64,000 nucleotides of DNA from Diploptera punctata (Eukaryota; Arthropoda; Insecta; Blattodea; Blaberidae), in the NCBI GenBank assembly GCA_030220185.1, contig JASPKZ010004955.1:1-64000 (forward strand). The letters run 5' to 3'. Under the pieces are notes generated by a model. The model made no database searches and had not been told where the DNA came from. It saw only the letters and a program-made list of their open reading frames with translations. The first letter of the stretch is position 1. Every line of letters starts with the position of its first letter. A program made the translations under genes and the position numbers. Positions 24,005-35,100 of this stretch are shown here, piece after piece.

Positions 24005-24830
24005 ACTAGCTAATACCCGGCGCGCCTAAATAAATTAAAATTAATGTGCTCTTATGTTTAGTTAAATAAGTAAAAGGAAAAATGTATATTTTAATAATTA
24101 TTTTTAGATATCCCGTGCTGTTTACCCGGCGTTGTCCGGGAATCTACTCATCCCGATCTTCTTGGCATAAATGAGCTGAAAGGCAAAAATTAATGTTCTT
24201 CTTATGTTTAGTTGAATAAGTAAAATGAAAAATAATTATAAACGTATATCGTAATTATTTTAAGATTTCTCGTGCTGATTACCCGGTGTTGCCCGGGAAT
24301 CAACTTATCTCGATCTTCTTGGCATAAATTAGCTAAAAGACAAAATTCGTTATTCTGAGTTATCCATAAAAGAATACCCGCCCTGTGCTGCTGCTATGCT
24401 TGCACAGGAATCTACGTCTTGTCTCGATCTTCTTGGCATCAATGAAATACAAAAATGGTTATTGTGGGTTATCCGTAAGAGATAAACATATGCTGCCGCG
24501 GACTTTTTTGTAGAGCTTTTTGAGATATTCAATTTTGTGCACATTAATTTTGTGTAATTGTTATGGTTTAGGCAGCGTAAGCCATTTAAGCGTCCAAAGA
24601 GCTACTTTTTTCACGTTTTCCATTACAAAGGGCGATTTTTAAGGGTGTAGGAATTGAGTATCAGAAGTTTCTTATAGCCTATATTCATCCCGGGAATCTC
24701 CTGAACATTTTTCAAAAAGTCCCATCGCAATCGGATCAACGGTATGACCGCGCATAAAGTACGAACAAACAAACAAACATTCATTTTATAATCAATTGAG
24801 TTGGTGTTTACTTGATGAAAATCCATATCT
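24005..24830. repeat. CCCGGCGTTGCCCGG hairpin repeat, tandem blocks
   Basis: Three to four related blocks of about 110-160 bp, each with ACCCGG(C/T)GTTG(C/T)CCGGGAATC, then CCCGATCTTCTTGGCATAAA, then GAGCTGAAAGGCAAAA and a GTTTAGTTGAATAAGTAAAA run. CCCGG and CCGGG pair around a six-base loop. The block continues to AACAAACAAACAAACATTC near 24780. The same block order recurs at 62575-63712. Similar CCCGGCGTTGCCCGGG motifs are known as dispersed repeats in arthropod genomes; the mobilising element is not clear here. Confidence 0.65.
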
Positions 24831-25100
24831 ATTAATTAAATAAAAATAAAACTACGTTTTATTTGATTTTAATATTTATTATATAATTGAGTGACAGCTG
24901 TTTCGGTACACTGTACCCTTTGTTAAATTTAAAAAAATTAATAAATATTGTTGTATTGTTGCTTAGATCAGTTGGAACACAATTCATAATTTGTTAACAT
25001 GTCTGAAGAAGGTACAGTGTACCGAAACAGCTGTCACTGAATTATATAATAAATATGAAAATCAAATAAAACGTAGTTTTATTTTTATTTAATTAATTAA
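24831..25100. repeat. Inverted repeat with about 87-bp arms (possible Penelope-like terminal pieces)
   Basis: The left arm (24831-24917) and right arm (25011-25100) are near-exact reverse complements; both contain AATAAAACTACGTTTTATTT and GTGACAGCTGTTTCGGTACA on the left strand sense. The spacer is about 93 bp. The right arm adjoins a hammerhead-like motif. Inverted terminal pieces with such motifs are a known property of Penelope-like elements; assignment is inference. Confidence 0.6.
25003..25035 (+). ncRNA. Hammerhead-ribozyme-like motif (degenerate)
   Basis: In order: CTGAAGA (matching CUGANGA), one extra A, a stem GGTAC / loop AGT / GTACC, then GAAAC, then AGCTGTC, which gives a short palindromic ACAGCTGT stem III as in dimeric type I hammerheads. 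The extra base between CUGANGA and stem II is not in the consensus, so activity is doubtful. Stem I pairing was not established. Confidence 0.35.
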
Positions 25101-26746
25101 TTTTATACATTAGGTAAATTAAACAAGTTGAAGTGTATTACAAGAGACAAAGAGTGTCACATGCGCAACAGGAAGAAAATAAAATATATACAGTTCCTCT
25201 AAGTCTTCTACAGTACAAGTCGTTCTTTAGGTACAGTGAAAAAGAATTTGCCAAAAATTCCAAGCAAGAAAATTGGAGTACCGGTAATAACAAAGTACTG
25301 TAATGCTGAAGTATATATATTTTAATTTGTGTCTATCATTTGTTCTCCCAGTGCCTACTATGGTGGAAATGCATTTGCCACCATATAGGCTAGTTGCAGT
25401 GTATAATTTAATCTAGGTCTAATACCCCACGTGTGTGATGAAGACATAAATATAAAGTGTTGTCCGATTATAAAGAAACTGGGAGTCTGAAATTTGTTTT
25501 CTAATAAGGTTGAGGCCGCAAAATGAAAATAAAAGAAATTCTGTTTCCAAAATTGTGTTCAACAAGTCCATTTTAGTTGCTATTTACATAAGAAACTTCT
25601 ATAAATATTTATATGTTTTTAAAAAAGCATACCAATTCAATGTGACTATTTGAAAACACACTCACACTAAAGATGGATAGAGAAGGAAGAAGTTATTTCA
25701 TTAACCTAGTTCTTCGTCACGTAGCATGGTGCCATAAACTTTCTCTCGCTATTAGGGGATATTCGGTTGATAAACATGTTTATCAGAATCGATAAATGTA
25801 TTAATTTATAATGTACAATTACTTAATGTAATGCTTAAACAGTATAATACATTATCAATTTTAAAAAATGCATTAAAAAAGGAATGAGAGCTCTTAAAAT
25901 CCTTGTAAAAAATGTTTTAATGGAATAATAACAATAATGAGAACTTCGCGAACTATTCGACATGGCTTGGAAGACCGTTATTTGGACAGCTTTGATTAAT
26001 CAAATTTAGTTGACAATATTCATTCATCATTATTGATATGATCTTTTGTCATACCTGCAACACAGCAGTATTTTGTGAGAAGTGATTGGATGCTAAACTA
26101 AATGTAATGATTTCTTTAAGAAATATGTTGAACAATATAAAAATTGGTCCGCAAATCTTTCGGAGTTCAGGATGAACAGAAATATTTTGTAAAACAAAAA
26201 CAACCCTTATCAGTGAGAAAGTATTTTGTCACATCCGTAACATGATTATAGACTTTTTTATTAGATTGAAAAATTGAAGCTGAACTCATTTAATCGAAAG
26301 AAAATAAACACTAGAATTATTATTTTTGTATGATACTTGTCACATACAGTGCATCGCATTAGTATTCCAACATTACTTCATTTTTAAGGGAATATATCCG
26401 CCTAGCCGACCAAGTTAGAAAATAAATCTCCAAAATTTTAAAAATGTTCCCTTATCAAGAAATGAAAACATTAGAAACAAATTTACTTTGTAATATACAC
26501 GATTTCGATTACTTTTACAAAACATTGTTCCCTCTAATATTCAGACCTTAATGTTTACTATCGATTTCACGCACCACAATGTGGAACCTGTGTGCATCTA
26601 GTAGCTTCTCTGTTTGTAAATACGCGGCACCCGCTTTTACACAAACGAACAACCATCATAGTGAGGCCATAATAATGCGATTAGAATTCATTAATAAGGA
26701 TACACGGGGATTTCAAATAGAGAAATATTTGTGACTCTTCTTGGAT
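25101..26746. other. No gene recognised (AT-rich)
   Basis: 1.6 kb in which nothing was identified. Confidence 0.5.
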
Positions 26747-26820
26747 TTTCTAAGTAGCACAATGGTTTAGTGCACCAGCCAGTAAACCTAGAGATCTTCG
26801 GTTCAGATCCCAGTTTAGAC
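26747..26820 (+). tRNA. tRNA-like sequence (pseudo-tRNA or SINE head)
   Basis: Contains box A TAGCACAATGG and box B GGTTCAGATCCC at tRNA spacing, and ends TTTAGACAT. The 56815-56891 sequence shares CTAGAGATC and the AGACAT end, so this looks like a dispersed tRNA-derived unit rather than a functional gene. Acceptor pairing is poor. Confidence 0.35.
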
Positions 26821-27652
26821 ATACATTCATTTTTATCTTTAATTGTATTAACTAGGTGCTACTGTGTTGTGATTTTCTTTGAAACATGAAAACAATAACA
26901 GGGAAATGGGACAACATTCGAACAAAGGCAGTTGGATAATTTTCATCGTACCAAGGTCGTTGCTATAGAGAAAACTCACAATTACGTAACACAAATAGAA
27001 GCACAGCATTCAAAGATTTGAGAAAGAATGTAGAATCGAATCTGTACTGCAAAGAGGCCAGCCAGAAAATGAATTCACTGTAATTGCGCAGTGCTAGAAG
27101 AAAAAGTGATACACTTATTTGTAAGAGTTTCACAAGAAATGTGTATACAGTATTGTGTTTTAAGTTGTAACTAATAAATTGTTAACATGAACATTTTTTA
27201 ATATTTTAGTAAAATGGAGCAATGTTTAGATGACATTCAAAGTGTTCAGATATTAATGTGAGCCAAATAACAGAAAAAAATAAAAATACAAATTGGGTAA
27301 ATGAATAGACTGTTGCAGCGGAATGCAGATGTAACCTGCCGCTCTGTGTTTACAACGAAAATAGGTTCTAAGCATGAGCACCCACAGGAATGGAGTCACT
27401 GACCTTCTAAAAAAATAATCATTGCCATAAATATCTGGAAATATGCCTAAGCATTGTTATTGAAAACGAAATGCTTCCACGTGTTTTGTATTTCGTTGTT
27501 TGTTGTTGTACAGTGCCGCAGAAGAAAGGAGGAAGGGTTGTTTACATCACCTGTCGAAATATACAGCAAATTAAAAATATAACTAAATATCAGTGTTACT
27601 CAAACTCTTCTATTCCGCAAAACACACAAAATACTCGGTAATCTTCAACAAT
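26821..27652. other. No gene recognised
   Basis: Nothing identified. Confidence 0.5.
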
Positions 27653-27654
27653 AC

Positions 27655-27717
<63 letters not shown>
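27653..27717. repeat. (TTA)n, 3' tail of a minus-strand LINE
   Basis: About 21 TTA units abutting the L-B 3' end (CATCCGGTATCATGG). On the LINE strand this is an (AAT)n tail. Confidence 0.85.
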
Positions 27718-27719
<2 letters not shown>

Positions 27720-28147
27720 TCCGGTATCATGGCAGCTGCCGCCGTCTTCCGGAAACCAAACGCCATTCCTCTCTGTCCATCCATTGATCTTCCTACAATC
27801 CTCTTATATTCATAGCTGCTTGTACCCCTTCTGGGGCACGCCGTAGCGTAGTGGTTAAGGCACTGAGCTACAAGCCGGAGGGTCGAGGGTTCAAGTCCCG
27901 TTGGGGTCAGGATTTTTAAACTGACCCAAACCCTCTGGGGTCGACTCAGCCTCTAACGGAAATGAGTACCAGACGCTTGTTCTGGGGGTAAAGGCGGCCG
28001 TCACGCAGGGCTGACAACCCGGCTGACGTAAAGTGCCGATTGTCTAGAAAAAGTGGGAGCCTTTACCTTCCTACTACCCCAAGGGCCTCCGGGCCTGTTG
28101 TGGGATCACTTTACTTTTTTACTTTTTTTGTACCCCTTCTATCCAAG
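27718..28147 (-). mobile_element. LINE L-B 3' fragment split by SINE S2
   Basis: The minus strand encodes the last part of ORF2 (WMDREEWRLVSGRR-type residues, mutated) and ends GATACCGGATG plus an AAT tail. It is interrupted at 27833-28127 by a SINE. The 5' side stops at 28147, so only about 130 bp of LINE is present. The following 200 bp (28148-28363) was not identified. Confidence 0.8.
27833..28127 (+). mobile_element. SINE S2, full length with 13-bp duplication
   Basis: Flanked by TTGTACCCCTTCT at 27820-27832 and 28128-28140. The head GGGGCACGCCGTAGCGTAGT has box A (TAGCGTAGTGGTTAAGG) and box B (GGTTCAAGTCCCG). The body has GACTCAGCCTCTAACGGAAA, GTAAAGGCGGCCGTCACGCA and AGGGCCTCCGGGCCTGTTGT, with a tail of TTTACTTTT units. 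The second copy, at 54388, is nearly identical. Strong evidence of insertion into the L-B fragment. Confidence 0.92.
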
Positions 28148-28363
28148 TAATGCTCACCAGATATGGCGGGTACTGGGGAAATAAAATACTCAGGGCGGAC
28201 CACAACTAGCGCTGCTGCCTTGCAGTAAAATACTGGACTATCAAAGGCTAGAGGAAGAAAACCTTGAACAGAAATTACCCGTCCCTCAGGTTAGGGGTTG
28301 ATGCATCGGGCCAGCTCCTCGTTCGTCGTAAAAAGAAAAAAAATGCTAAAAAACCAAACATAT

Positions 28364-28448
28364 TAATAATAATAATAATAATAATTATTATTATTATTAT
28401 AATCATAACGATAATGATGATAATGATAATTATATTATTATTATTATT
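28364..28448. repeat. (AAT)n/(TTA)n microsatellite, in part a LINE tail
   Basis: AAT units switch to TTA/GAT units. The right end (TTATTATTATTA) is the tail of the L-B fragment at 28449. Confidence 0.8.
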
Positions 28449-28668
28449 CATCCGGTATCATGGCAGCTGCCGCCGTTTTCCGGAAACCAAACGCCATTCT
28501 TCTCTGTCTATCCATCGATCTTCCTCTAATCCTCTAATATTCATAGCCGCTTGTACCCCTTCTATCCAAGTTTTCTTCGGTCTTTCTCTCTTCCTCCTTT
28601 CCATTGGTATCCATTCCATAACAATTTTAGGCAATCTTTGCTCTGGTATTTTTTTGACATGGCCATCA
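28449..28668 (-). mobile_element. LINE L-B 3' fragment
   Basis: Reverse complement carries the L-B C-terminus upstream to a ATGGCCATGTCAAAAAAATA stretch (the HxKRI-like block, decayed) and ends GATACCGGATGAATAATAAT. Longer than the neighbouring copy and more complete on its 5' side, but still only about 220 bp. Confidence 0.75.
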
Positions 28669-28709
28669 TATTATTATTATTATCATTATTATTATTATCA
28701 TCATCACTG

Positions 28710-28740
<31 letters not shown>
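28669..28740. repeat. (TTA)n/(TCA)n microsatellite
   Basis: TTA units interrupted by TCATCATCAC. It borders the 5' truncation of the L-B fragment. Confidence 0.85.
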
Positions 28741-28915
28741 CCTAGTAATATATAAGAACAGGCTCAATTGGGCCTATGTTAATAATGATTGCAGTAGCAA
28801 TAACTGTAATAACATTGGCAATGAGTAATAATAATAATGGTAATATTAATAATAAAGATAATAGTAATAATCATGGTAATGATATTAAAATTACACTATT
28901 ATTAAATATCATCGC

Positions 28916-29055
28916 TGAGGTGTCAGGGTATCTTGTATGCAGCGGGCCCCAGTCGGGATAGTTTTCTGGGTGAGGTTTTTCCTCATCAGTAAGATAAATG
29001 TCGGGAAACGTTACGGCCCAAGTTGTCTGCGAATAGTATTTGGCCATCAATTTAT
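28916..29055 (+). mobile_element. SINE S1 fragment (diverged)
   Basis: Contains GCAGCGGGCCCCAGTCGGGA, TTCTGGGTGAGGTTTTTCCT, GTAAGATAAATGTCGGGAAA and TTTGGCCATCA in S1 order. Ends replaced. Confidence 0.65.
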
Positions 29056-30496
29056 CACACTCGCCTTGAGTGTGAATGAATATTTTATCCTGTTAAATGT
29101 TCGTGCTGTCTCGCATGGAGTTGATCCCTCATCCATGTCCTTAAGCGATCAAAAAAAAAAAAAAAAAAGGATGTATGTGAGCAAAAGTTAAAAAATCCCC
29201 TGCAGTCAGATTAAGGCCCGGTGGCATTGGACACGTAAAAGCTCGTAAAATTCTGAAGGGGAAAGAAGTTGTCGGTTAGTAATTATACTTTCTCACATGA
29301 TAAAAATAAATATTACTACCCCCACAAATGAAATTATTGATCCAATATATGACTTTCTTTGAAAGGGAAGTAAAGATTTGGTACTTTATCGTAGTTTATG
29401 TCAGGAAAAATAAACCTCAAGCAAGAAGCCTCTGAACAAAATGTGTCTCAAAGTGCGATTTCTGCTATATGTGACACTGGCTGTCTTCCTGTACAAAAAT
29501 TACTAGACAAAAAGAATGTGCCGCTTTTCCACTGGATCTCTCATTTGTCAAAGAACGGCGTTAAATAAAATACGACTAAGGGAAAGATGATTGGATGATG
29601 AAGATTTGGAGAAGTACGGTTGAAATGAGACTATGATAAAATTTTATCCGATATCTCCGTCGTCCTCCACTAAAATTTCGGTTAAAAATACGTTGTAGGC
29701 CTTTCGGAACATGCTCCATCTTCAGCTGCTGATAAATAATTAATTAATTTTTGTTATTATTCTGTTATGGTCACTGGGTGTTCTCATTTAGTATGTTTCT
29801 GTTCTTTGTCTTTTTAAATCTCTATAAATAGTGTATGATCGATAATACGTAATTGTATATTATATTTTTGCGCGATAGTGCGTTTTGTCGTACTTACAGC
29901 AGTGGTGACAATAATTGAAAGTTCAACTTCCTACATTCCGGGATTGCCAACCTAAATAACTGCACTATTAAAATAACTATACTGTAATATTACATATTAC
30001 AAAACGCGTGTGGGAAGTAAAACCACTGCCCTCTATGTATACTACATACAACATATATACAAAAAATATCCAAAAGGTAATATACATTATACGAAACAAA
30101 TCACTGCATTTTAAATGAACTGAATTTTATTTGAAACAATATAAAACAATAAATACGTACTTGCCGCCATTTTATCACTAAATGGTCTCACGGCCTCCTG
30201 TAGTTTCAACTAATAAACATTGCCCACACTATTAACATTAGTCAGTTGTTTATAATGAACGCAAATATTTCCAACAAAGATGTTATTACTTTACTATTAT
30301 TTATTATTTTAAAACACAAAAAAATAATGTACAACGCACGTTTGTGAAGTGTTTTACAGAATATCGGAAATTAAAAACCACTTCCCAACTTTGCATCGTA
30401 ATATACAATTAATTGGTGATCTGCATCTATTATGTGTTCTTTGTAATTTATTTTCTCTCATCGTATTTAATTTTTTTAAATGTCCGCTAAATCTTG
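29056..30496. other. No gene recognised apart from a hammerhead-like motif
   Basis: No coding sequence identified. One hammerhead-like motif lies at 29694-29725. Confidence 0.45.
29694..29725 (-). ncRNA. Second hammerhead-like motif (degenerate)
   Basis: The minus strand has CTGAAGA, an extra T, then GGAGCATGTTCC (partly self-complementary), then GAAA and GGCCTACAACG. It shares the CTGAAGAN-GG...CC-GAAA layout with the motif at 25003, including the extra base after CUGANGA. This may be a conserved variant or simply a common element end. Confidence 0.3.
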
Positions 30497-30938
30497 TGTT
30501 AAAAATTCTGACGAATTTTCAAAAGAATTAGAATGCGTATGTGATAGCCTTTCACGATATTATATGAAAATTGCCTTGGCAGATTTTAATGCAAAAGTGG
30601 GGCGGGAAGATATATTCAAACCAACAATAGGCAAATTCAGTCTTCGTGAAGATAGTAACGACAATGGGGTTAGATTAGTCACGTTCGCCACATCAAAGAA
30701 TTTCATTGTTAAGAGCACAACATTTCAGCATAAGGATATTCATAAATACACCTGGACGTCCCCAGATGGAGAAACTCAGAACCAGATAGATCATGTATTA
30801 GTGGATAAACGCTGGCACAGTAGCATCATCGATGTTAGATCAGTTAGAGGGACAGACTGCAATTCGGATCATCATCTGGTCAGAGTGAAAATCAGACAAT
30901 GGCTAACGCTTATGGAGGATGGGAGGAACAAACACTAA
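30497..30938 (+). pseudogene. RTE ORF2 endonuclease (APE-type), C-terminal two thirds
   Basis: One open frame reads through LADFNAKVGREDIF (the GDFNA-like block), FQHKDIHKYTWTSPDG (the TW block), NQIDHVLVDKRW and a terminal NSDHHLVRVKI, which holds the conserved SDH of apurinic-type LINE endonucleases. This enzyme nicks target DNA to prime reverse transcription. The first third of the domain is missing. The frame overlaps the linker frame at 30919, so a frameshift separates endonuclease from RT. Confidence 0.8.
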
Positions 30939-31601
30939 AGATGATTCTGTAAAATTTGAATTAAAAAACTTGAAATATGATGAAATGCAGCAAGAATACC
31001 AAATCAAAATTGCTAATAGATTTGAAGTACTGGAATCTTCACATCACAATTTGGCAAACGAAGAAGAAACTGATATAAATAAAGAATGGGAGGCTATAAG
31101 AGATACTATTAAATTGTCAGCATCAGAAAGCATTGGTTGTTTAAAAAAGAGGAAAAAAAAAAACAAGAAATGGTTTGATGAGGAATGTGCCGACATTGTA
31201 AAGAAAAGAAAGCTAGCAAAAATGAAATGGTTACACGAGCCAAATGAGGTAAATTTAGAGCAATTGGGTAGTATTAGACGGGAAAACACCAAGTTACTAA
31301 AGAGTAAAAAGAGGGAATATTTGACAGAGAAGATTAATGATTTTGAAATGAACGCAATAAATAGGAACATTAGAGAATTATATCAGGGAATTACTATAGA
31401 GAAGAAAGGGTTTCAGGCTAGAACAAACATAATTCGGAATGAAAATGGGGATATGATTGCCGATTCCAGGAGTATGATAAATAGATGGTAAAAGTTACTT
31501 TAATCAGCTATTAAATGTACATACAGAACAGGACATTGATGAGGATAATTTACAGACAGCAGAAATGCTAGTCGCAGAAACCAAATGCATTAGAGGTTGA
31601 A

Positions 31602-32480
31602 ATGGCGATTGAAAAATTGAAGATGTATAAAGCATCAGGTTCAGATGAGATACCAGCAGAACTGATAAAATCAGGGGGAGGAAAATTGATGGACAAGATA
31701 CGCTGGTTGCTTAGTATGATTTGGGAAAAAGAAGTTCTTCCAGATGAATGGAAGGAATCAATTATCGTACCAATTTATAAGAAAGGAGATAAAACTGATT
31801 GCAACAACTACAGGGGCATCTCATTACTTTCAACTTCATACAAAATTCTTACAAATGTATTAGTAAGCAGACTTACTCACTACATATGATGACATTCTAG
31901 GAGATCATCAATGTGCATTTAGAAGAAACAGGTCTACAACAGATCAGATTTTTAGTATAAGACAGATTTTAGAAAAGAAATGGGAATATAATGGTACTGT
32001 ACATCGACTATATGTAGACTTCAAAAAAGCATATGATTCAATTAAGAAGGAGAAGTTATATAGTATCCTGTTGGAGTTTGGAATTCCTAAAAAGTTAGAC
32101 TTATACGAACGTGTCTAAATGGCACATAGAGTAGGGTGCGTGTAGGCAAACGGTTTTCGGACACTTTTGAAATCCAGAATGGGTTGAAGCAAGGATATGC
32201 ACTATCTCCTCTACTATTTAATTTTGTACTAGAGCATGCCATTAAATCTTTAGAGAATGAGGAAGGCTTACAACTCAATGGTGTTAATAAGCTGTTAGTT
32301 TATGCTGATGATGTAGTATTATTGGCCGATAGCAAGGAGATACTAAAGGACAACATGCACACATTATTGAGTAACACTAAGAAATTAGGACTGGAAGTAA
32401 ATATCAATAAAACTAAATATATGGTCACACATAGAAATTCATTATGTAATGGAAATGGATGGCTAGCTAATGACAAATGA
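31602..32480 (+). pseudogene. RTE ORF2 reverse transcriptase (broken)
   Basis: Blocks in order: KASGSDEIPAELIKSGG, PDEWKESIIVPIYKKGD, CNNYRGISLLSTSYKILTNV, a frameshift near 31888, RNRSTTDQIFSIRQILEKKW, YVDFKKAYDSIKKEKLYSI, a second frameshift near 32110, NGLKQGYALSPLLFNFVLEH and VYADDVVLLADSKE with the YADD box at 32301-32312, then LEVNINKTKYMVTHR. These are the fingers and palm of a non-LTR RT. An in-frame stop ends this segment at 32480; the thumb and C-terminal blocks continue in other frames to 33113. It cannot encode an active enzyme as it stands. Confidence 0.85.
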
Positions 32481-33133
32481 GGGAAAATTTTGAGGAAGTG
32501 GCTGAATTCAAATACCTAGGAACAATAATCATAAATAGGAATGAGATGCACAAAGAAATTAAACATAGGCTCAATTCTGGAAAAGCGTGCTATTATGCAT
32601 TGCAGAGACTCTTGATGTCCCAACTCCTTTCAAAAAATGTTTAAAACTGAAAATATATAAAACTATTATTCTACCAGTTATATTATATGGGTGCGAAACA
32701 TGGACTCTTACTTTAAGGGAGGAGAGGAGATTGCGGGTATTTGAGAATAAAGTACTTAGGAAAATTTTTGGACCAAAGAGAGATGAACAGACAGGTGAAT
32801 TGAGAAGACTACATAACAATGGACTACATGGTCTTTATAGGAAGCCAGATATAATAAGAACAGTTAAGTCTCATAGACTGCAATGGGCAGAGGACATGTT
32901 GCACGTATGGGGAATGAAAGACTTGCATGGAAGCATGTAGGAAAGCCAGAGGGAAAACGCCCAGTTGGTAGACCAAGAATGAGGTGGGAGAATAACATTA
33001 ACTATGATTTGAGGGAAGTAGATTATACAGGGAATGATTGGAAAGCATTAGCTCAGGATAGGGATGTATGGAGAGCTTATGTCCTCGCGGCCATGAACCT
33101 ACGGGTTCGATAGTGCCAGTGAGTAAGTAAGAA

Positions 33134-33567
33134 AAATTTGGTTGCTTTATGCGAGACGAAGACGTAAGGAACCTGCAATGAACCACTAGTTACGAACCCT
33201 ATCGATGCTTATCGAAAGTTGCCAACATGATTATTTAAATTTCCGCTACAGCCAATTGCCAACCTGCTTATTCAGGTTACGTTAGGTAGGTTAGATTAGA
33301 TTATGCAGGTATCAGCGATCTTTTTTTATTAGCGTGTTTTCATGTGTTGGCTATCATTTTTAGCAATGTTGCAATGCTATTACGGTGCCTATGGTTATTT
33401 TTATGTCAAGTTCTAAATCAATTTTCAGGTATAATCTGGATTTTAAAAAAAGACATGTAGGCTTACATTGCTGAGGTTATTATCTACATACTTATGACGT
33501 AATTTCTATTATAATCACATTGCATAGAATCCCCTAAAATGTATTCAAGTTTATACGCTCCTTTATT

Positions 33568-33602
<35 letters not shown>

Positions 33603-33622
33603 AGTATTATATCAAATAAATG

Positions 33623-33661
<39 letters not shown>

Positions 33662-34170
33662 GATATAATAATGTTTATTTTGTTGTTCGTTGTGTATGCG
33701 ATCTTTATATTCCTATCGTGTTTCTTAATGGTTTTGCATGAAAGAGATTCCTTCTGTCCCTATCTACATTATTTAAAAATTACAGTTACTGTGATGACTG
33801 TATGAAACATGAACTAATAAAAGTGAATTTGTTAAAGGCGATGAATTGCATAAATAGCAAGTGAAATGTCAACTAATTTCGTTAACTTGTACAATAAAGG
33901 ACACATTTGTTCTTCGAGTTAAATTAATTTCAGGGTCTTTTTCTTCCGTCATATGGTGATATATAGAATGTCGCTCAGTTTTAGTGAGATAGTAATTTAA
34001 ACATTCCTGACGAGAATTGATGCCTGACCTGTTTCATCATTTCCTTGTTTCTACATAAGAACTGACACAGAATCCTGAATTATTTGTTATAAGTTACATA
34101 ATTCGCAACACTGTAATTAATGATGATAAAATGGTCATGAATTTAACTATTGTAATTATTCGACCAGCTG
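33134..34170. other. No gene recognised
   Basis: Contains paired TA microsatellites (below). A TTAGGTAGGTTAGATTAG stretch near 33275 resembles insect telomere repeats but is not a tandem array. Confidence 0.5.
33572..33675. repeat. Two (TA)n runs within a small inverted repeat
   Basis: TA runs at about 33573-33598 and 33627-33655 flank AAACAGTATTATATCAAATA, whose reverse-complement-like TTTGATATAATAATGTTTAT follows the second run. The whole can fold into an AT-rich hairpin. Confidence 0.7.
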
Positions 34171-35100
34171 GGGGTTGAAGCACGGAGATGCACTATCTCC
34201 TCTACTCAGAGCATGCCATCAAATCTTTAGAGGATGAAGGCCTACAACTCAATGTTATTAATAAGCTGTTAGTTTATGCTGATGATGTAATACTATTGGA
34301 CGATAGCGAGGAGATACTAAAGGGCAACACGCTCACTCTATCGAGTAACACTAAGAAATTTGGACTGGAAGTGAATATCAATAAAGCTAAATATATGGTC
34401 ACACATATAAATACATTATATAATGGAAATCGACAGCTAATGACAAATGAGGGAGATTTTGAGGAAGTGGCTGAATTCAAATATCTAGGAACAGTAATCA
34501 CAAATAGGAATGAGATGCACAAGGAAATTAAACATAGGCTCAATTCTGAAAATGTGTGCTATTATGCATTACAGGGACTCTTAACGTCCCAACTCCTTTA
34601 AAAAAAACGTTAATTGAAGATATATAAAACTATTATTCTACCAGTTATATCATATGGGTGCGAAACATGGACTCTTACTTTAAGGGAGGAAAGAATATTA
34701 CGAGTATTTGAGAATAAAGTTCTTATGAAAATTTTCGGACCAAAGAGAGATGAACAGACAGGTGAATGGAGAAGACTTACGTAATAATGAACTACATGGT
34801 AATTATAGGAAGCCAGATATAATAAGAACAGTTAAGTCTCGTAGACTGCGATGGGCAGGACATGTTGCGCGTATGGGGAATGAAAGACGTGCATGGAACC
34901 TTTTTGTAGGAAAATCAGAGGGAAAACGCCCAGTTAAGCAGATCAAGAATGAGGTGGGAGAATAACATTAACTATGATTTGACGGAAGTAGATTATACAG
35001 GGAATGTTTGGAAAACATTAGCTGAGGATAGGAATGTATGGAGAGCTTATGTCCGCGCGGCCATGAACCTACTGGTTCGATAGTGCCAGTGAGTTAGTTA
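34171..35100 (+). mobile_element. RTE LINE copy 4 (broken)
   Basis: Starts at the GLKxGDALSP block and carries a deletion (FNFVL lost), then VYADDVILLDDSEEIL, LEVNINKAKYMV, FKYLGTVITNRNEMHKEIKH, frameshifts near 34600, YGCETW-type residues, a break near 34785, SRRLRWAGHVARMGNERRAW, a break near 34940, and the end GTGCCAGTGAGTTAGTTA. Its 3' end abuts the tail of a minus-strand L-B LINE at 35101. Confidence 0.85.

Larger units (their letters stand above)
30497..33133 (+). mobile_element. RTE LINE copy 3, most complete copy
   Basis: Runs from the middle of the endonuclease domain through a basic linker and the reverse transcriptase to the 3' end GTGCCAGTGAGTAAGTAAG. The linker (about 30940-31490) includes KWFDEECADIVKKRKLAKMK and NRNIRELYQGI. 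Breaks occur near 30930, 31491, 31888, 32110, 32478 and 32930. 5' truncation is in the endonuclease; the missing 5' end is represented by copy 5 at 44631. Target duplications were not identified. Confidence 0.9.

Noticed and set aside
24005..24560. CRISPR-like array of regularly spaced hairpins
   Set aside because: Spacing units are 110-160 bp and homologous to each other, the genome is eukaryotic, and a second locus has the same unit order; it is a dispersed repeat.
31044..31370. 108-codon minus-strand frame opposite the RTE linker
   Set aside because: Mirror frame of an A-rich coding region on the plus strand; no independent motif.
33270..33300. TTAGG-like stretch resembling insect telomere repeats
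   Set aside because: Only a few imperfect units (TTAGGTAGGTTAGATTAG), not a tandem array.
34274..34543. Minus-strand frame opposite RTE copy 4 (similar ones at 11989, 12314, 32571, 53368 and 63080)
   Set aside because: The same shadow frame recurs opposite every RTE copy because the copies are related, not because it is selected.
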